Positions 1 to 6,522 are shown, counted from the stretch's first letter. The stretch: DNA of 6,747 nucleotides from Erysipelotrichaceae bacterium (GCA_017512625.1 JAFWFB010000053.1:1-6747), one strand, 5' to 3'. Translations and numbers: made by a program. The notes: generated by a model from the letters alone, not told the origin.

Positions 1-969
1 GGAGCCATCCTCAATACCTGGTATGACAGACCGCTTTCCCTGGCCGGCAGAGTCGTAAGCAGGGAAAAAGACCGGATAGTCCGCCAGATCATCAATATCG
101 ACAAGGATCTGCTTCTGATCCCTAATCTGGCCATTCACCAGAATCATGATGTAAATAACGGCCTTAAGGTATCGGTTCAAAATGACATGTTGCCGGTGAT
201 CGGTCTTAAGGAAGAAGTAGATTTTAAAAAGATCCTGGAAAAATACAGTGGCATTGCTGCCGATAATATCATCTCCTTCGATCTCTACCTTTATCCGCGA
301 ATGAAAGGCCTGGTTTGGGGCGATAAGGATGAATTCATCTCTTCCTTCCACCTGGATAATCTAGAATGTGCCTTTACCAGTCTTTATGGTTTCCTGGAAG
401 GCAAGCATCAGGACAATATCAATGTCTATGTATCCTTTGATGCGGAAGAAGTCGGATCAAGAACGGCTGAAGGTGCCGGATCGACTTTCTTATTCGATAC
501 TTTGAGTTCGATCGCCCGTTCACTGGATCTCGATTATCTCAAGATGCTTAATAATACCCTTCTGGTAAGTGCCGATAATGCCCATGCGATCCATCCGGCC
601 TATCCAAACCGTTCCGATCAGAACAATCATCCGTACATGAACGAAGGCATCGTCGTCAAATACAATGCTGCCAAGTCCTATGTAAGCGATGGCTTAAGCT
701 CAGGCTTATTCAAGGCCATCATGGACAAGAATAAAGTAAGATACCAGAACTTCGCCAATAACAGCGACTACATGGGTGGCGGTACCCTGGGTTCGATCTC
801 AACTTCCCAGGTATCGGTATTAAGCGTTGATATCGGTCTTCCTACTCTGGCTATGCACTCCTGCTTTGAGACCGGTGGCAAGGAAGATGTTGAGATGATG
901 GTAAAGGGTCTTAAGAGTTTCTATTCGACCCACATCGTTGAAGAGGACGGCGACTATCTGCTTAAGTAA
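1..969 (+). CDS. M18 family aminopeptidase (aspartyl aminopeptidase-like), 5' end missing
   Basis: This is a zinc metallopeptidase of family M18, predicted to remove N-terminal residues (often acidic) from peptides in the cytoplasm. Frame 1 is open from the first base, giving 322 residues. Family members are about 430-450 residues long, so roughly the first 110-130 lie outside the window, including the first metal-binding His. In the visible part, a TWYDRPLSLAGRV block (from residue 6) and IPNLAIHQN are typical of the family. LDNL carries the bridging Asp (about residue 119). DAEEVGSRTAEGA holds the catalytic and metal Glu pair (149/150). SADNAHAIHP holds a metal Asp (192). AMHSCFET near the end holds the last metal His (286). 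All expected ligands within the fragment are present, so the enzyme looks intact. An internal ATG at 187 is not the start, because conserved family sequence continues upstream of it. The gene ends 26 nt before murG with no terminator hairpin, so read-through is possible. Substrate preference cannot be judged from this fragment. Confidence 0.93.
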   Translation, partial: GAILNTWYDRPLSLAGRVVSREKDRIVRQIINIDKDLLLIPNLAIHQNHDVNNGLKVSVQNDMLPVIGLKEEVDFKKILEKYSGIAADNIISFDLYLYPRMKGLVWGDKDEFISSFHLDNLECAFTSLYGFLEGKHQDNINVYVSFDAEEVGSRTAEGAGSTFLFDTLSSIARSLDLDYLKMLNNTLLVSADNAHAIHPAYPNRSDQNNHPYMNEGIVVKYNAAKSYVSDGLSSGLFKAIMDKNKVRYQNFANNSDYMGGGTLGSISTSQVSVLSVDIGLPTLAMHSCFETGGKEDVEMMVKGLKSFYSTHIVEEDGDYLLK

Positions 970-983
970 AAACCATTACGTTT

Positions 984-992
984 TGTTATAAT
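984..992 (+). promoter_or_regulatory. Extended -10 promoter abutting the murG start
   Basis: TGtTATAAT is a perfect extended -10: TG at 984-985 and TATAAT at 987-992. No convincing -35 lies 16-18 nt upstream, which an extended -10 can tolerate. Canonical spacing puts +1 at about 999, inside the first two codons of murG (ATG at 996, GTG at 999). If it is used, the murG-murB-divIB transcript would have essentially no leader. The motif match is seen in the sequence; promoter activity is inferred. Confidence 0.6.
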
Positions 993-995
993 TAA

Positions 996-2048
996 ATGGT
1001 GAAATATTTATTCTGTGCCGGTGGTACCGGCGGACATATATATCCGGCTTTGACTTTGGCGGAAAAGTTCAAGGAAGCCGGTCATGAGGTCACCTTTATC
1101 GGTGCCCGATCAAGAATGGAAAACAAGGTCATCCCTGAGCGCGGCTATCCTTTCATTGCCCTGGATATCCGCAATTACAACGGTTTTCTGATTGGAAAGC
1201 TGCAGGGGATCTTTTCCTTTGTTTCCAACTATTTAAAATGCCTTAAACTGGTAGAGGAATATGATGTCGTTGTCGGTTTCGGCAACTACATCAGCCTGCC
1301 GGTCGTTTTGGCGGCCAAGCAAAGAAAGAAAAAGACGGTCATCCACGAACAGAATTCCTTTCCGGGCAAAGCCAACCGAGTTTTAGACCAACGAGTCGAC
1401 CTGGTGATCGGATCCTATAAGGAGAATCTCGATTATTTCAAGAACCCTCATACCGAGATCCTCGGTAACCCGCAAAGCAGTGTCAATACCATCGAGAAAA
1501 GTGATTATTTCCACAAGATGGGTCTGGATGAAGAACTTCCTAAAGTGCTGATGTTTTTTGGTTCACTGGGCAGTGAGACAGTCGATAAAGTCGTTCACAA
1601 GATGCTCGATGAGCATGATAAACTGCCTTTTAACCTGTTATATGCTTCAGGTGAAAGCTATATCCACAATTACGATGGATTCAGGAAAGATAATGTCAAG
1701 GTCGTAAACCGGGTCGAAGGTTCTTTGGCTTTGGCGGATACCGATCTGCTGATATCACGGGCCGGAGCAACTACCATCTGTGAGATCAGTGCCTTAGGCG
1801 TCGCTTCGATCCTGATCCCAAGTCCTTATGTCACCAACAATCACCAGTATTACAATGCCCTCAGTCTGGTCAATATCGATGCTGCAAAGGTCATCGAAGA
1901 AAAGAATCTGACCCCGGTACTGTTGTATAAAACGATCATCGATTGTCTGAGTGATACAAAGACGCTGGAAACGATGAAAAAACAAGCCAAGACCCTGGGT
2001 AATCCAAAAGCCTGTGAAAAGATAGCAGAAAGAATAATGTCATTATGA
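996..2048 (+). CDS. murG: MurG, UDP-GlcNAc:lipid I N-acetylglucosaminyltransferase
   Basis: MurG transfers GlcNAc from UDP-GlcNAc to lipid I at the inner face of the membrane, making lipid II, the last cytoplasmic step of peptidoglycan precursor synthesis. The 350 residues match the usual family length. The N-terminal domain has the glycine-rich loop GGTGGHIYPA (9-18) and HEQNSFPGKANR (117-128). The C-terminal GT-B domain has FGSLGS (188-193), SRAGATTICE (254-263) for the donor nucleotide sugar, and PSPYVTNNHQYYNA (276-289). The start is fixed by the glycine loop, which normally begins a few residues from the N terminus. ATG 996 or the in-frame GTG 999 both fit. No Shine-Dalgarno precedes the start; the upstream bases are instead an extended -10 promoter, so initiation may be leaderless. 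The stop overlaps the murB ATG by 4 nt (ATGA), suggesting translational coupling. murG-murB-divIB is the classic Gram-positive order. Confidence 0.97.
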   Translation: MVKYLFCAGGTGGHIYPALTLAEKFKEAGHEVTFIGARSRMENKVIPERGYPFIALDIRNYNGFLIGKLQGIFSFVSNYLKCLKLVEEYDVVVGFGNYISLPVVLAAKQRKKKTVIHEQNSFPGKANRVLDQRVDLVIGSYKENLDYFKNPHTEILGNPQSSVNTIEKSDYFHKMGLDEELPKVLMFFGSLGSETVDKVVHKMLDEHDKLPFNLLYASGESYIHNYDGFRKDNVKVVNRVEGSLALADTDLLISRAGATTICEISALGVASILIPSPYVTNNHQYYNALSLVNIDAAKVIEEKNLTPVLLYKTIIDCLSDTKTLETMKKQAKTLGNPKACEKIAERIMSL

Positions 2049-2941
2049 ATATCCTTAAAGAACTAGAACAATACGGCGATGTCAAGACCAATAAATCCTT
2101 TAAAGACATCACGACCATCAAGATCGGCGGAGCGATCAAATACCTGATCAGCCCTTTCTCTTTTGAAGATCTGCGCAGACTGATGGCCTATATCAAAGAG
2201 AATAAGCTGAAATACAAGATCATCGGTAAAGGTTCCAACCTGGTCTGTCAGGATGAACCTTACGATGGCATCGTCATTACACTGGATCAGTTAAACAACT
2301 GCTATTTTGAAAATAACCGGGTAACGGTCGAATCCGGACAATCAGCCATCCGTCTGGCCAATATGGCCTTAACTAATGGACTTAGCGGTCTGGAATTCAT
2401 TCATGGCATCCCCGGCTCGATCGGCGGCCTGATCTTCATGAATGCGGGAGCATACAAGATGTCGATCTCCGATGTTCTGGAGAAGGTCATGGTCTTAAAG
2501 GGCGATGAAGTAGAGTGGATGGATAATGCGGAATGTGAATTCTCTTACCGTCATTCCATCTTCCAGGAACACGCGGACTGGATCATTTTAGCAGCCATCT
2601 TCAAGCTGGAGCCGAAAGATCCAAAGGAGATCAAGGCTTTGATGGATGAGCGTTTTGAAAGACGTAAGCAGACCCAGCCTCTGGATAAGCCTAGCTGCGG
2701 TTCCTGCTTCAAGAATCCGGAAGGTCAGTATGTCTGGCAGCTGATCGATGGCTGCAACCTTCGCGGTCATAAGATCAACGGGATCCAGATCAGCGAGAAA
2801 CATCCTAATTTTGTTGTAAACATCGGTGGCGGTCAGGCCAAGGATTTTGTGGCTGCTATCGATCTGATCAAAAGATCCATCAAGGATAAATACGGTATCG
2901 ATCTAAAACTGGAAGTAGAGCTATTTGGTGATGCAAAATAA
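2045..2941 (+). CDS. murB: MurB, UDP-N-acetylenolpyruvoylglucosamine reductase (type II)
   Basis: MurB is an FAD enzyme that uses NADPH to reduce UDP-GlcNAc-enolpyruvate to UDP-MurNAc, the second committed step of cell wall precursor synthesis in the cytoplasm. The 298-residue length fits the compact type II form found in Bacillota. The FAD-binding half contains TTIKIGG (23-29), GKGSNL (61-66) and GIPGSIGG (121-128). YRHSIF carries the conserved active-site Arg169. GSCFKNP (219-225) supplies the catalytic Ser220, which donates a proton. LEVELFG near the C terminus supplies the conserved Glu290. All key residues are present. The two Cys around the catalytic Ser (218 and 221) are a mild variation. 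The start codon overlaps the murG stop and has no strong SD; a weak purine run (agaaag) is too far upstream, so coupling to murG translation is likely. The 3' end overlaps divIB. Confidence 0.97.
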   Translation: MNILKELEQYGDVKTNKSFKDITTIKIGGAIKYLISPFSFEDLRRLMAYIKENKLKYKIIGKGSNLVCQDEPYDGIVITLDQLNNCYFENNRVTVESGQSAIRLANMALTNGLSGLEFIHGIPGSIGGLIFMNAGAYKMSISDVLEKVMVLKGDEVEWMDNAECEFSYRHSIFQEHADWIILAAIFKLEPKDPKEIKALMDERFERRKQTQPLDKPSCGSCFKNPEGQYVWQLIDGCNLRGHKINGIQISEKHPNFVVNIGGGQAKDFVAAIDLIKRSIKDKYGIDLKLEVELFGDAK

Positions 2942-3689
2942 GAGAACCAGATTAATAATCATCCTGGCAGCAGTTGGGATCATCATCTTAGCGCTGGCCG
3001 GTTATCTTTTATCGGACTATTCCCGTGTCTATCGGGTAAATATACGAAACAACCGCTTTGTAAGCGATAATGAGATCAGGGATCTTGCTTCCGTTGAGGA
3101 AGGAGATGTTTTCCTGTTTGTCTTTCCGGCCAAAGTCGAAGAAGACATCAGGAAGAATCCTTTGATCGAATCAGTCACCGTTAAAAAAGATAAATACAAG
3201 ATCATCAACATCGATGTCAAGGAGAGACTGATCATCGGCTATACCATTATCGACAATGGCATTTGTCTGATCGATTGCGATGCTAACAGCTATCCTTTAG
3301 CTGACAACCGCCTCGATCTGCTTGATAAGATCCCGTATCTGGATAATATTGACCAGGAAACGCTGGCTTTGATCGCACCTTATTTCAAGGATGTCGATCA
3401 GGACGTCTTGTCTGAGATCAGCGATATCTCCATCTTTCCGCTTTCCTATGATGAAAACAGCATGATGATGATAACCCGTGATGCTAACTATCTTTTCCTT
3501 TCTAAGGAAGCCTTAGGTCTGCTTGATAAGTATCATGGTATTGCCTCCAATCTGGAAGAGAGCAAAAACTGTATCTTCTTCGAAGAAGTAAGCAATTCCG
3601 CCTATACCTCGGCCTGCCCGTTTGTTCCGGTAGAAGAGGAGCCGGTGGAAGAGCCTGCAGAGGAAGAAATGACCGTTGAAACTGAATAA
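2931..3689 (+). CDS. divIB: DivIB/FtsQ-type cell division protein
   Basis: This is a bitopic divisome protein that, by family knowledge, works with FtsL/DivIC at the septum. The N terminus is a short basic cytoplasmic segment (QNKRTR), then one membrane helix (about 8-27), then a POTRA domain (about 33-99) starting YRVNIRNNRFVSDNEI and including the typical NPLIESVTV and VKER segments. A less conserved beta domain follows, and then an acidic tail: residues 235-252 hold 10 Glu. Four Cys lie outside the membrane (112, 116, one near 215, and 229). Three in-frame start codons stand in tandem: TTG 2925, GTG 2928 and ATG 2931. I chose ATG. GGAAG at 2911-2915 spaces better to TTG 2925, so a start two codons earlier is possible. 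The gene overlaps murB by about 11 nt. Identity rests on topology, POTRA features and the position after murB; the sequence outside POTRA is divergent. Confidence 0.88.
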   Translation: MQNKRTRLIIILAAVGIIILALAGYLLSDYSRVYRVNIRNNRFVSDNEIRDLASVEEGDVFLFVFPAKVEEDIRKNPLIESVTVKKDKYKIINIDVKERLIIGYTIIDNGICLIDCDANSYPLADNRLDLLDKIPYLDNIDQETLALIAPYFKDVDQDVLSEISDISIFPLSYDENSMMMITRDANYLFLSKEALGLLDKYHGIASNLEESKNCIFFEEVSNSAYTSACPFVPVEEEPVEEPAEEEMTVETE

Positions 3690-3692
3690 TAC

Positions 3693-3721
3693 TTTCTATA
3701 AAATTGCGATTAATATATAAT
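3693..3721 (+). promoter_or_regulatory. Candidate upstream promoter of the Asp23-fakA operon
   Basis: A perfect -10 TATAAT lies at 3716-3721, with a weak -35 (TTTCTA, 3693-3698, 3 of 6 matches) at a 17-nt spacer. The expected +1 is about 3728, one base before a small hairpin, giving a leader of roughly 78 nt for the Asp23-family gene. An AT-rich background makes chance matches plausible. Confidence 0.42.
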
Positions 3722-3728
3722 AACTATG

Positions 3729-3751
3729 TCGTCAATCGACGAAGATTTTTT
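3729..3751 (+). terminator. Small hairpin plus T6: weak terminator or 5' leader hairpin
   Basis: TCGTC (3729-3733) pairs with GACGA (3738-3742) across the loop AATC, and TTTTTT follows at 3746-3751 after a 3-nt gap. Position and T-run fit a weak intrinsic terminator of murG-murB-divIB. The 5-bp stem is short, and the gap before the T-run weakens the case. If the TATAAT at 3716 is used, the same hairpin would sit at the very 5' end of the next transcript, where it could protect the message. The sequence does not decide between these roles. Confidence 0.4.
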
Positions 3752-3755
3752 GAAA

Positions 3756-3785
3756 TTGGTAAAAAATTGTTTATCAAGATATAGT
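3756..3785 (+). promoter_or_regulatory. Candidate proximal promoter of the Asp23-fakA operon
   Basis: TTGGTA (3756-3761, 4 of 6 matches to the -35) and TATAGT (3780-3785, 5 of 6 matches to the -10) are separated by 18 nt. The expected +1 at about 3792 is the first base of the AGGAG ribosome binding site, so a transcript from here would have a leader of only about 14 nt. It lies downstream of the candidate terminator. Confidence 0.42.
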
Positions 3786-3791
3786 TTAAAC

Positions 3792-3796
3792 AGGAG
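3792..3796 (+). promoter_or_regulatory. Ribosome binding site of the Asp23-family gene
   Basis: AGGAG lies 9 nt before ATG 3806 and fixes that start. It contrasts with murG, which has no such motif. Confidence 0.75.
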
Positions 3797-3805
3797 TTAA
3801 TTATC

Positions 3806-4162
3806 ATGAGTATTAACAAAAACACCAGTTATGGAACGATCAAGATCAGTGACGAGACCATCGCTACGCTTGCTGGTTCCGCGATCAGCGAATGCTACGG
3901 CATCGTTGGAATGACCTCAAAGAATATTATTAAAGATACTTATCTGGAAATCCTGAAAAAAGATAATTATGCCAAGGGAATTACCGTAACCGATAAGGGT
4001 AATTTGGATATCGATATCTATATCATCGTATCCTACGGTGTAAAGATCTCCCAGGTGGTTCTGGAGGCTCAGAAACGTATCAAATACGTGATCGAAAAGA
4101 ATCTGGAAGTAACGGTAGATAGCGTAAATATTTATGTGCAAGGAGTGAAGAACGTCGAATGA
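3806..4162 (+). CDS. Asp23/Gls24 family envelope stress response protein (YloU-like)
   Basis: This is a small cytoplasmic protein of the Asp23/Gls24 (DUF322) family, whose members are linked to envelope homeostasis and alkaline or envelope stress in Bacillota. Its molecular activity is not established. The 118 residues cover the whole single domain. The opening YGTIKISDETIATLAGSAI and ECYGIVGMTSKN (30-40) match the family pattern of an amphipathic helix followed by a G(V/I)xGM motif. Then come LDIDIYIIVSYGVKIS (67-82) and the closing VNIYVQGVK (107-115). There is no signal peptide or membrane helix. The ATG has a well-placed AGGAG. The stop overlaps the fakA start by 4 nt (ATGA). The Asp23-like gene directly before fakA matches yloU-yloV in Bacillus, so I expect the same role as YloU, not that of Staphylococcus Asp23 itself. 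Confidence 0.93.
   Translation: MSINKNTSYGTIKISDETIATLAGSAISECYGIVGMTSKNIIKDTYLEILKKDNYAKGITVTDKGNLDIDIYIIVSYGVKISQVVLEAQKRIKYVIEKNLEVTVDSVNIYVQGVKNVE
4141..4145 (+). promoter_or_regulatory. Ribosome binding site of fakA
   Basis: AGGAG (AAGGAG counting 4140) lies inside the end of the Asp23-family gene, 13 nt before the fakA ATG at 4159. This is longer than ideal. The 4-nt stop/start overlap suggests translational coupling assists initiation. Confidence 0.45.
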
Positions 4163-5748
4163 ACAAGTTAGATGGAAAAGTGTTAAAGGAAGCTCTTGCG
4201 AGCGCTGCTGCCAATTTAAGCAACAAACACGCCTATATTGATACATTGAATGTTTTCCCGGTACCTGATGGAGATACCGGAACCAATATGTCCATGACTT
4301 TTGAAAACGGAGTCAAGGAAGCCTTAAAGGTCGGCGATTCCTTAACGGATGTCACCAAAGCCCTTTCCCGTGGCTTGCTGATGGGTGCCAGAGGAAACAG
4401 TGGAGTAATCACCTCCCAGATCTTCCGTGGCTTTCACCAGTATCTCGACGGCAAGGACGCTGCTGATGTAGCCGAGATCGCTGAAGCGTTTTTAAACGGT
4501 ACCAAAGTTGCCTACAAGGCCATCATGAAACCGGTCGAAGGAACCATCCTGACCGTTATCCGTGAAAGCTCAGAGATGGCCAATGAATATGTCAAAGCCA
4601 ATCCGGGCGTAAGCATCGAGGATTATTTCCATACCCTGACTGAAGAAGCCAAACTGTCGCTGGAAAGAACACCGGAACTGCTGCCGGTCTTAAAGGAAGT
4701 CGGCGTCGTCGATAGTGGCGGACAGGGACTGGTAACCATCTTTGAAGGCTTTACCGCATATCTCGATGGTGCACCGGTGACCTATTCCGATGTAGAAGAA
4801 GAGACTTCAGACGAAAAGAAACCGGAGACCGGCTACAATGCCCAGATTAGCATGAAGCTTAGCGAAGAAGGTTTCGAACGCTTTACCGAAAGCCGTCTTA
4901 ACCGTGCCCTTAATGGTGTCGGTGACATGGTCGAGATCCATGCCCAGGGCTACAATGTCGATTTCAAGGTCCACACCATGAAGCCGGGCGAGGTACTTAA
5001 TATCGGTCAGCGTTATGGTGAATTCACCAAGATCCAGATCGAGAACCTGCAGGATCTTAACAAGATCGAAGTCGATAAGAATATCGATAAGGAAAACGTC
5101 GTACTGGCAGTATCTGCCGGTAGTGGCATGAATAAACTGTTCAAGGACTTCGGCGTTGATTACATCATCAGCGGTGGTCAGACCATGAATCCTTCAACTG
5201 AGGATTTCGTAGAAGTCATCAACCGCTGCAATTGCAAGAACGTCATCATCCTGCCTAATAATTCCAATATCATCATGGCTGCCAAGCAGGTCCAGGATGT
5301 CATCAACAACAAGCACATCTATGTACTGGAGACCAGATCGATGCAAGAGGGTATCGCTGCACTGGCTGTCTATGACGAAAGCGCTGATATCAACGATAAC
5401 CTTGAAAACATGAAGGAATGCATCGAGCATATCCTCAGTGCTTCGATCACATATGCGATCAAGGACACCTCATTCGATGGAGTCGAGGTCAAAAAGAATG
5501 ATTACATCGCCATGTTTGACAAGCGTATCGTCTGCTCTGACCCTGACCGTTTAAAGACAGTCTACGGTCTGATCGATGAACTTAAGAATCATGAGGACTA
5601 TGATCTTCTGACGATCTATGTCGGTAAGGACGGATCCAAGAAGGAAGCAGCCGCCATCGAGAATTACGTCAGCGAGAATACGAACTTTATGGTCGAAATC
5701 TATTACTCTAAACAGCCTGTTTACAGTTATTTATTCGGCCTGGAATAA
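4159..5748 (+). CDS. fakA: FakA, fatty acid kinase ATP-binding subunit (DAK2/DhaL domain, YloV)
   Basis: FakA phosphorylates fatty acids held by a FakB (DegV-type) partner, giving acyl-phosphate for phospholipid synthesis from exogenous fatty acids. The 529 residues are near the family length of about 550. The N-terminal DhaL/DAK2 kinase domain (about 1-205) shows FPVPDGDTGTNMS (33-45) with the Mg-ATP-binding Asp pair (37, 39), GARGNSGVITSQ (76-87) and VVDSGGQGL (183-191). An acidic linker (about 211-222) follows. The middle domain (about 225-310) contains KVHTMKPGEVL (270-280). The C-terminal FakB-interaction/EDD-like region has ISGGQTMNPSTEDF (337-350), ILPNNSN (364-370) and LETRSMQEGIAAL (390-402). 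The middle domain appears to lack two of three putative zinc ligands known in some homologues; see findings. fakA is coupled to the Asp23-family gene upstream and is followed after 15 nt by a hydrolase gene. No fakB is in the window. Confidence 0.95.
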   Translation: MNKLDGKVLKEALASAAANLSNKHAYIDTLNVFPVPDGDTGTNMSMTFENGVKEALKVGDSLTDVTKALSRGLLMGARGNSGVITSQIFRGFHQYLDGKDAADVAEIAEAFLNGTKVAYKAIMKPVEGTILTVIRESSEMANEYVKANPGVSIEDYFHTLTEEAKLSLERTPELLPVLKEVGVVDSGGQGLVTIFEGFTAYLDGAPVTYSDVEEETSDEKKPETGYNAQISMKLSEEGFERFTESRLNRALNGVGDMVEIHAQGYNVDFKVHTMKPGEVLNIGQRYGEFTKIQIENLQDLNKIEVDKNIDKENVVLAVSAGSGMNKLFKDFGVDYIISGGQTMNPSTEDFVEVINRCNCKNVIILPNNSNIIMAAKQVQDVINNKHIYVLETRSMQEGIAALAVYDESADINDNLENMKECIEHILSASITYAIKDTSFDGVEVKKNDYIAMFDKRIVCSDPDRLKTVYGLIDELKNHEDYDLLTIYVGKDGSKKEAAAIENYVSENTNFMVEIYYSKQPVYSYLFGLE

Positions 5749-5749
5749 T

Positions 5750-5756
5750 AAAGGAG
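5750..5756 (+). promoter_or_regulatory. Ribosome binding site of the dienelactone hydrolase-family gene
   Basis: AAAGGAG lies 7 nt before ATG 5764. It is the strongest SD in the window and fixes the start. It sits in the 15-nt gap after fakA, which has no room for a separate promoter. Confidence 0.8.
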
Positions 5757-5763
5757 AAATAAT

Positions 5764-6522
5764 ATGTGGAATGATTTCAAAACCTACGATTACTCAGCCA
5801 TGGAAGCCAAGGTGATCGATCTGGAAGTCAACGGTGAAAAGATCAACGCTTATTTCTCCCGTCCTGTTGGCAAGGAAAACGTTCCGGGAATCGTTTTGAT
5901 TCCTCATATGCCTGGATGGGATGAGTGGTGCCGTGAAACTGCCAGAAGATTCACTGAGCATGGTTATCAGGTAGTATGTCCTAATATCTACTACCGTTAT
6001 GGTGATGGAACTCCTGCGGAAGTTTCTACCCGCTGCCGCGAAGCCGGTATGGTCCCTGACAAGAGCGTCATGGCCGATACTCACGCATCAGCTGAGTTCC
6101 TGAAATCACAGCCTGATTCCAACCGTAAGGTCGGTGTCATCGGCATGTGTTCCGGTGGCAGACATGCCTTTATGGCTGCTTGCGAACTGGATGATTTCGA
6201 TGCTGCTATCGACTGCTGGGGCGGAAGTGTCTTCGGTGAAAGGACCGATGAAGAAGGCAACACCTATACAGCAGCTGATCACGTAGAAGATCTGAACTGC
6301 CCATTATTCGGTATCTTCGGTAACGATGACAAGTTCCCGACACCGGAAGAAGTTGTCAAGCAGGAAGAGTTGCTCGACAAGTATGGCAAGGATTACGAAT
6401 TCATCAAATACGATGGTGCCGGACATGGTATTTGGTATTATGACAAACCGATGTATCGTCAGGAAGCAGCCATGGATTCATTCAACAAGGCACTCGACTT
6501 CTTTGACAAGCATCTGAAGTAA
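5764..6522 (+). CDS. Dienelactone hydrolase family alpha/beta hydrolase
   Basis: This is a cytoplasmic alpha/beta hydrolase of the dienelactone hydrolase (DLH) family with 252 residues, the usual length and full fold. The Cys-His-Asp triad is readable. The nucleophile elbow GMCSGGR (127-133) gives Cys129, as in true DLH. GNDDKF gives the acid, most likely Asp189. GAGHGIW gives His221. The HMPGWDEW block (48-55), followed by an RRFTEHGYQVVCPN segment, places it in a common subfamily in which Met49 stands where classical DLH has its Glu switch residue. No signal peptide is visible. A strong SD and 15-nt spacing tie it to fakA, and the following radical SAM gene starts directly at its stop. The substrate is unknown. 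DLH-fold enzymes act on lactones, esters and thioesters, and nothing here shows activity on a chlorocatechol pathway intermediate. Confidence 0.9.
   Translation: MWNDFKTYDYSAMEAKVIDLEVNGEKINAYFSRPVGKENVPGIVLIPHMPGWDEWCRETARRFTEHGYQVVCPNIYYRYGDGTPAEVSTRCREAGMVPDKSVMADTHASAEFLKSQPDSNRKVGVIGMCSGGRHAFMAACELDDFDAAIDCWGGSVFGERTDEEGNTYTAADHVEDLNCPLFGIFGNDDKFPTPEEVVKQEELLDKYGKDYEFIKYDGAGHGIWYYDKPMYRQEAAMDSFNKALDFFDKHLK

Noticed and set aside
187..969. Treating ATG 187 as the start of the peptidase gene
   Set aside because: The same frame is open back to base 1 and encodes conserved M18 sequence (TWYDRPLSLAGRV, IPNLAIHQN), so the gene begins outside the window.
3726..3800. Annotating the 24-codon intergenic ORF as a gene
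   Set aside because: There is no SD, no recognised family, and it overlaps a hairpin and a candidate promoter. It is kept as a finding only.
3917..4246. 109-codon open frame on the minus strand
   Set aside because: It lies antisense across the Asp23-family gene and the start of fakA, has no recognisable motif, and is explained by those genes' codon pattern.
5618..5815. 65-codon + strand frame across the fakA/hydrolase junction
   Set aside because: It overlaps the conserved C terminus of FakA and the start of the hydrolase in another frame, has a low-complexity basic composition and has no family signature.
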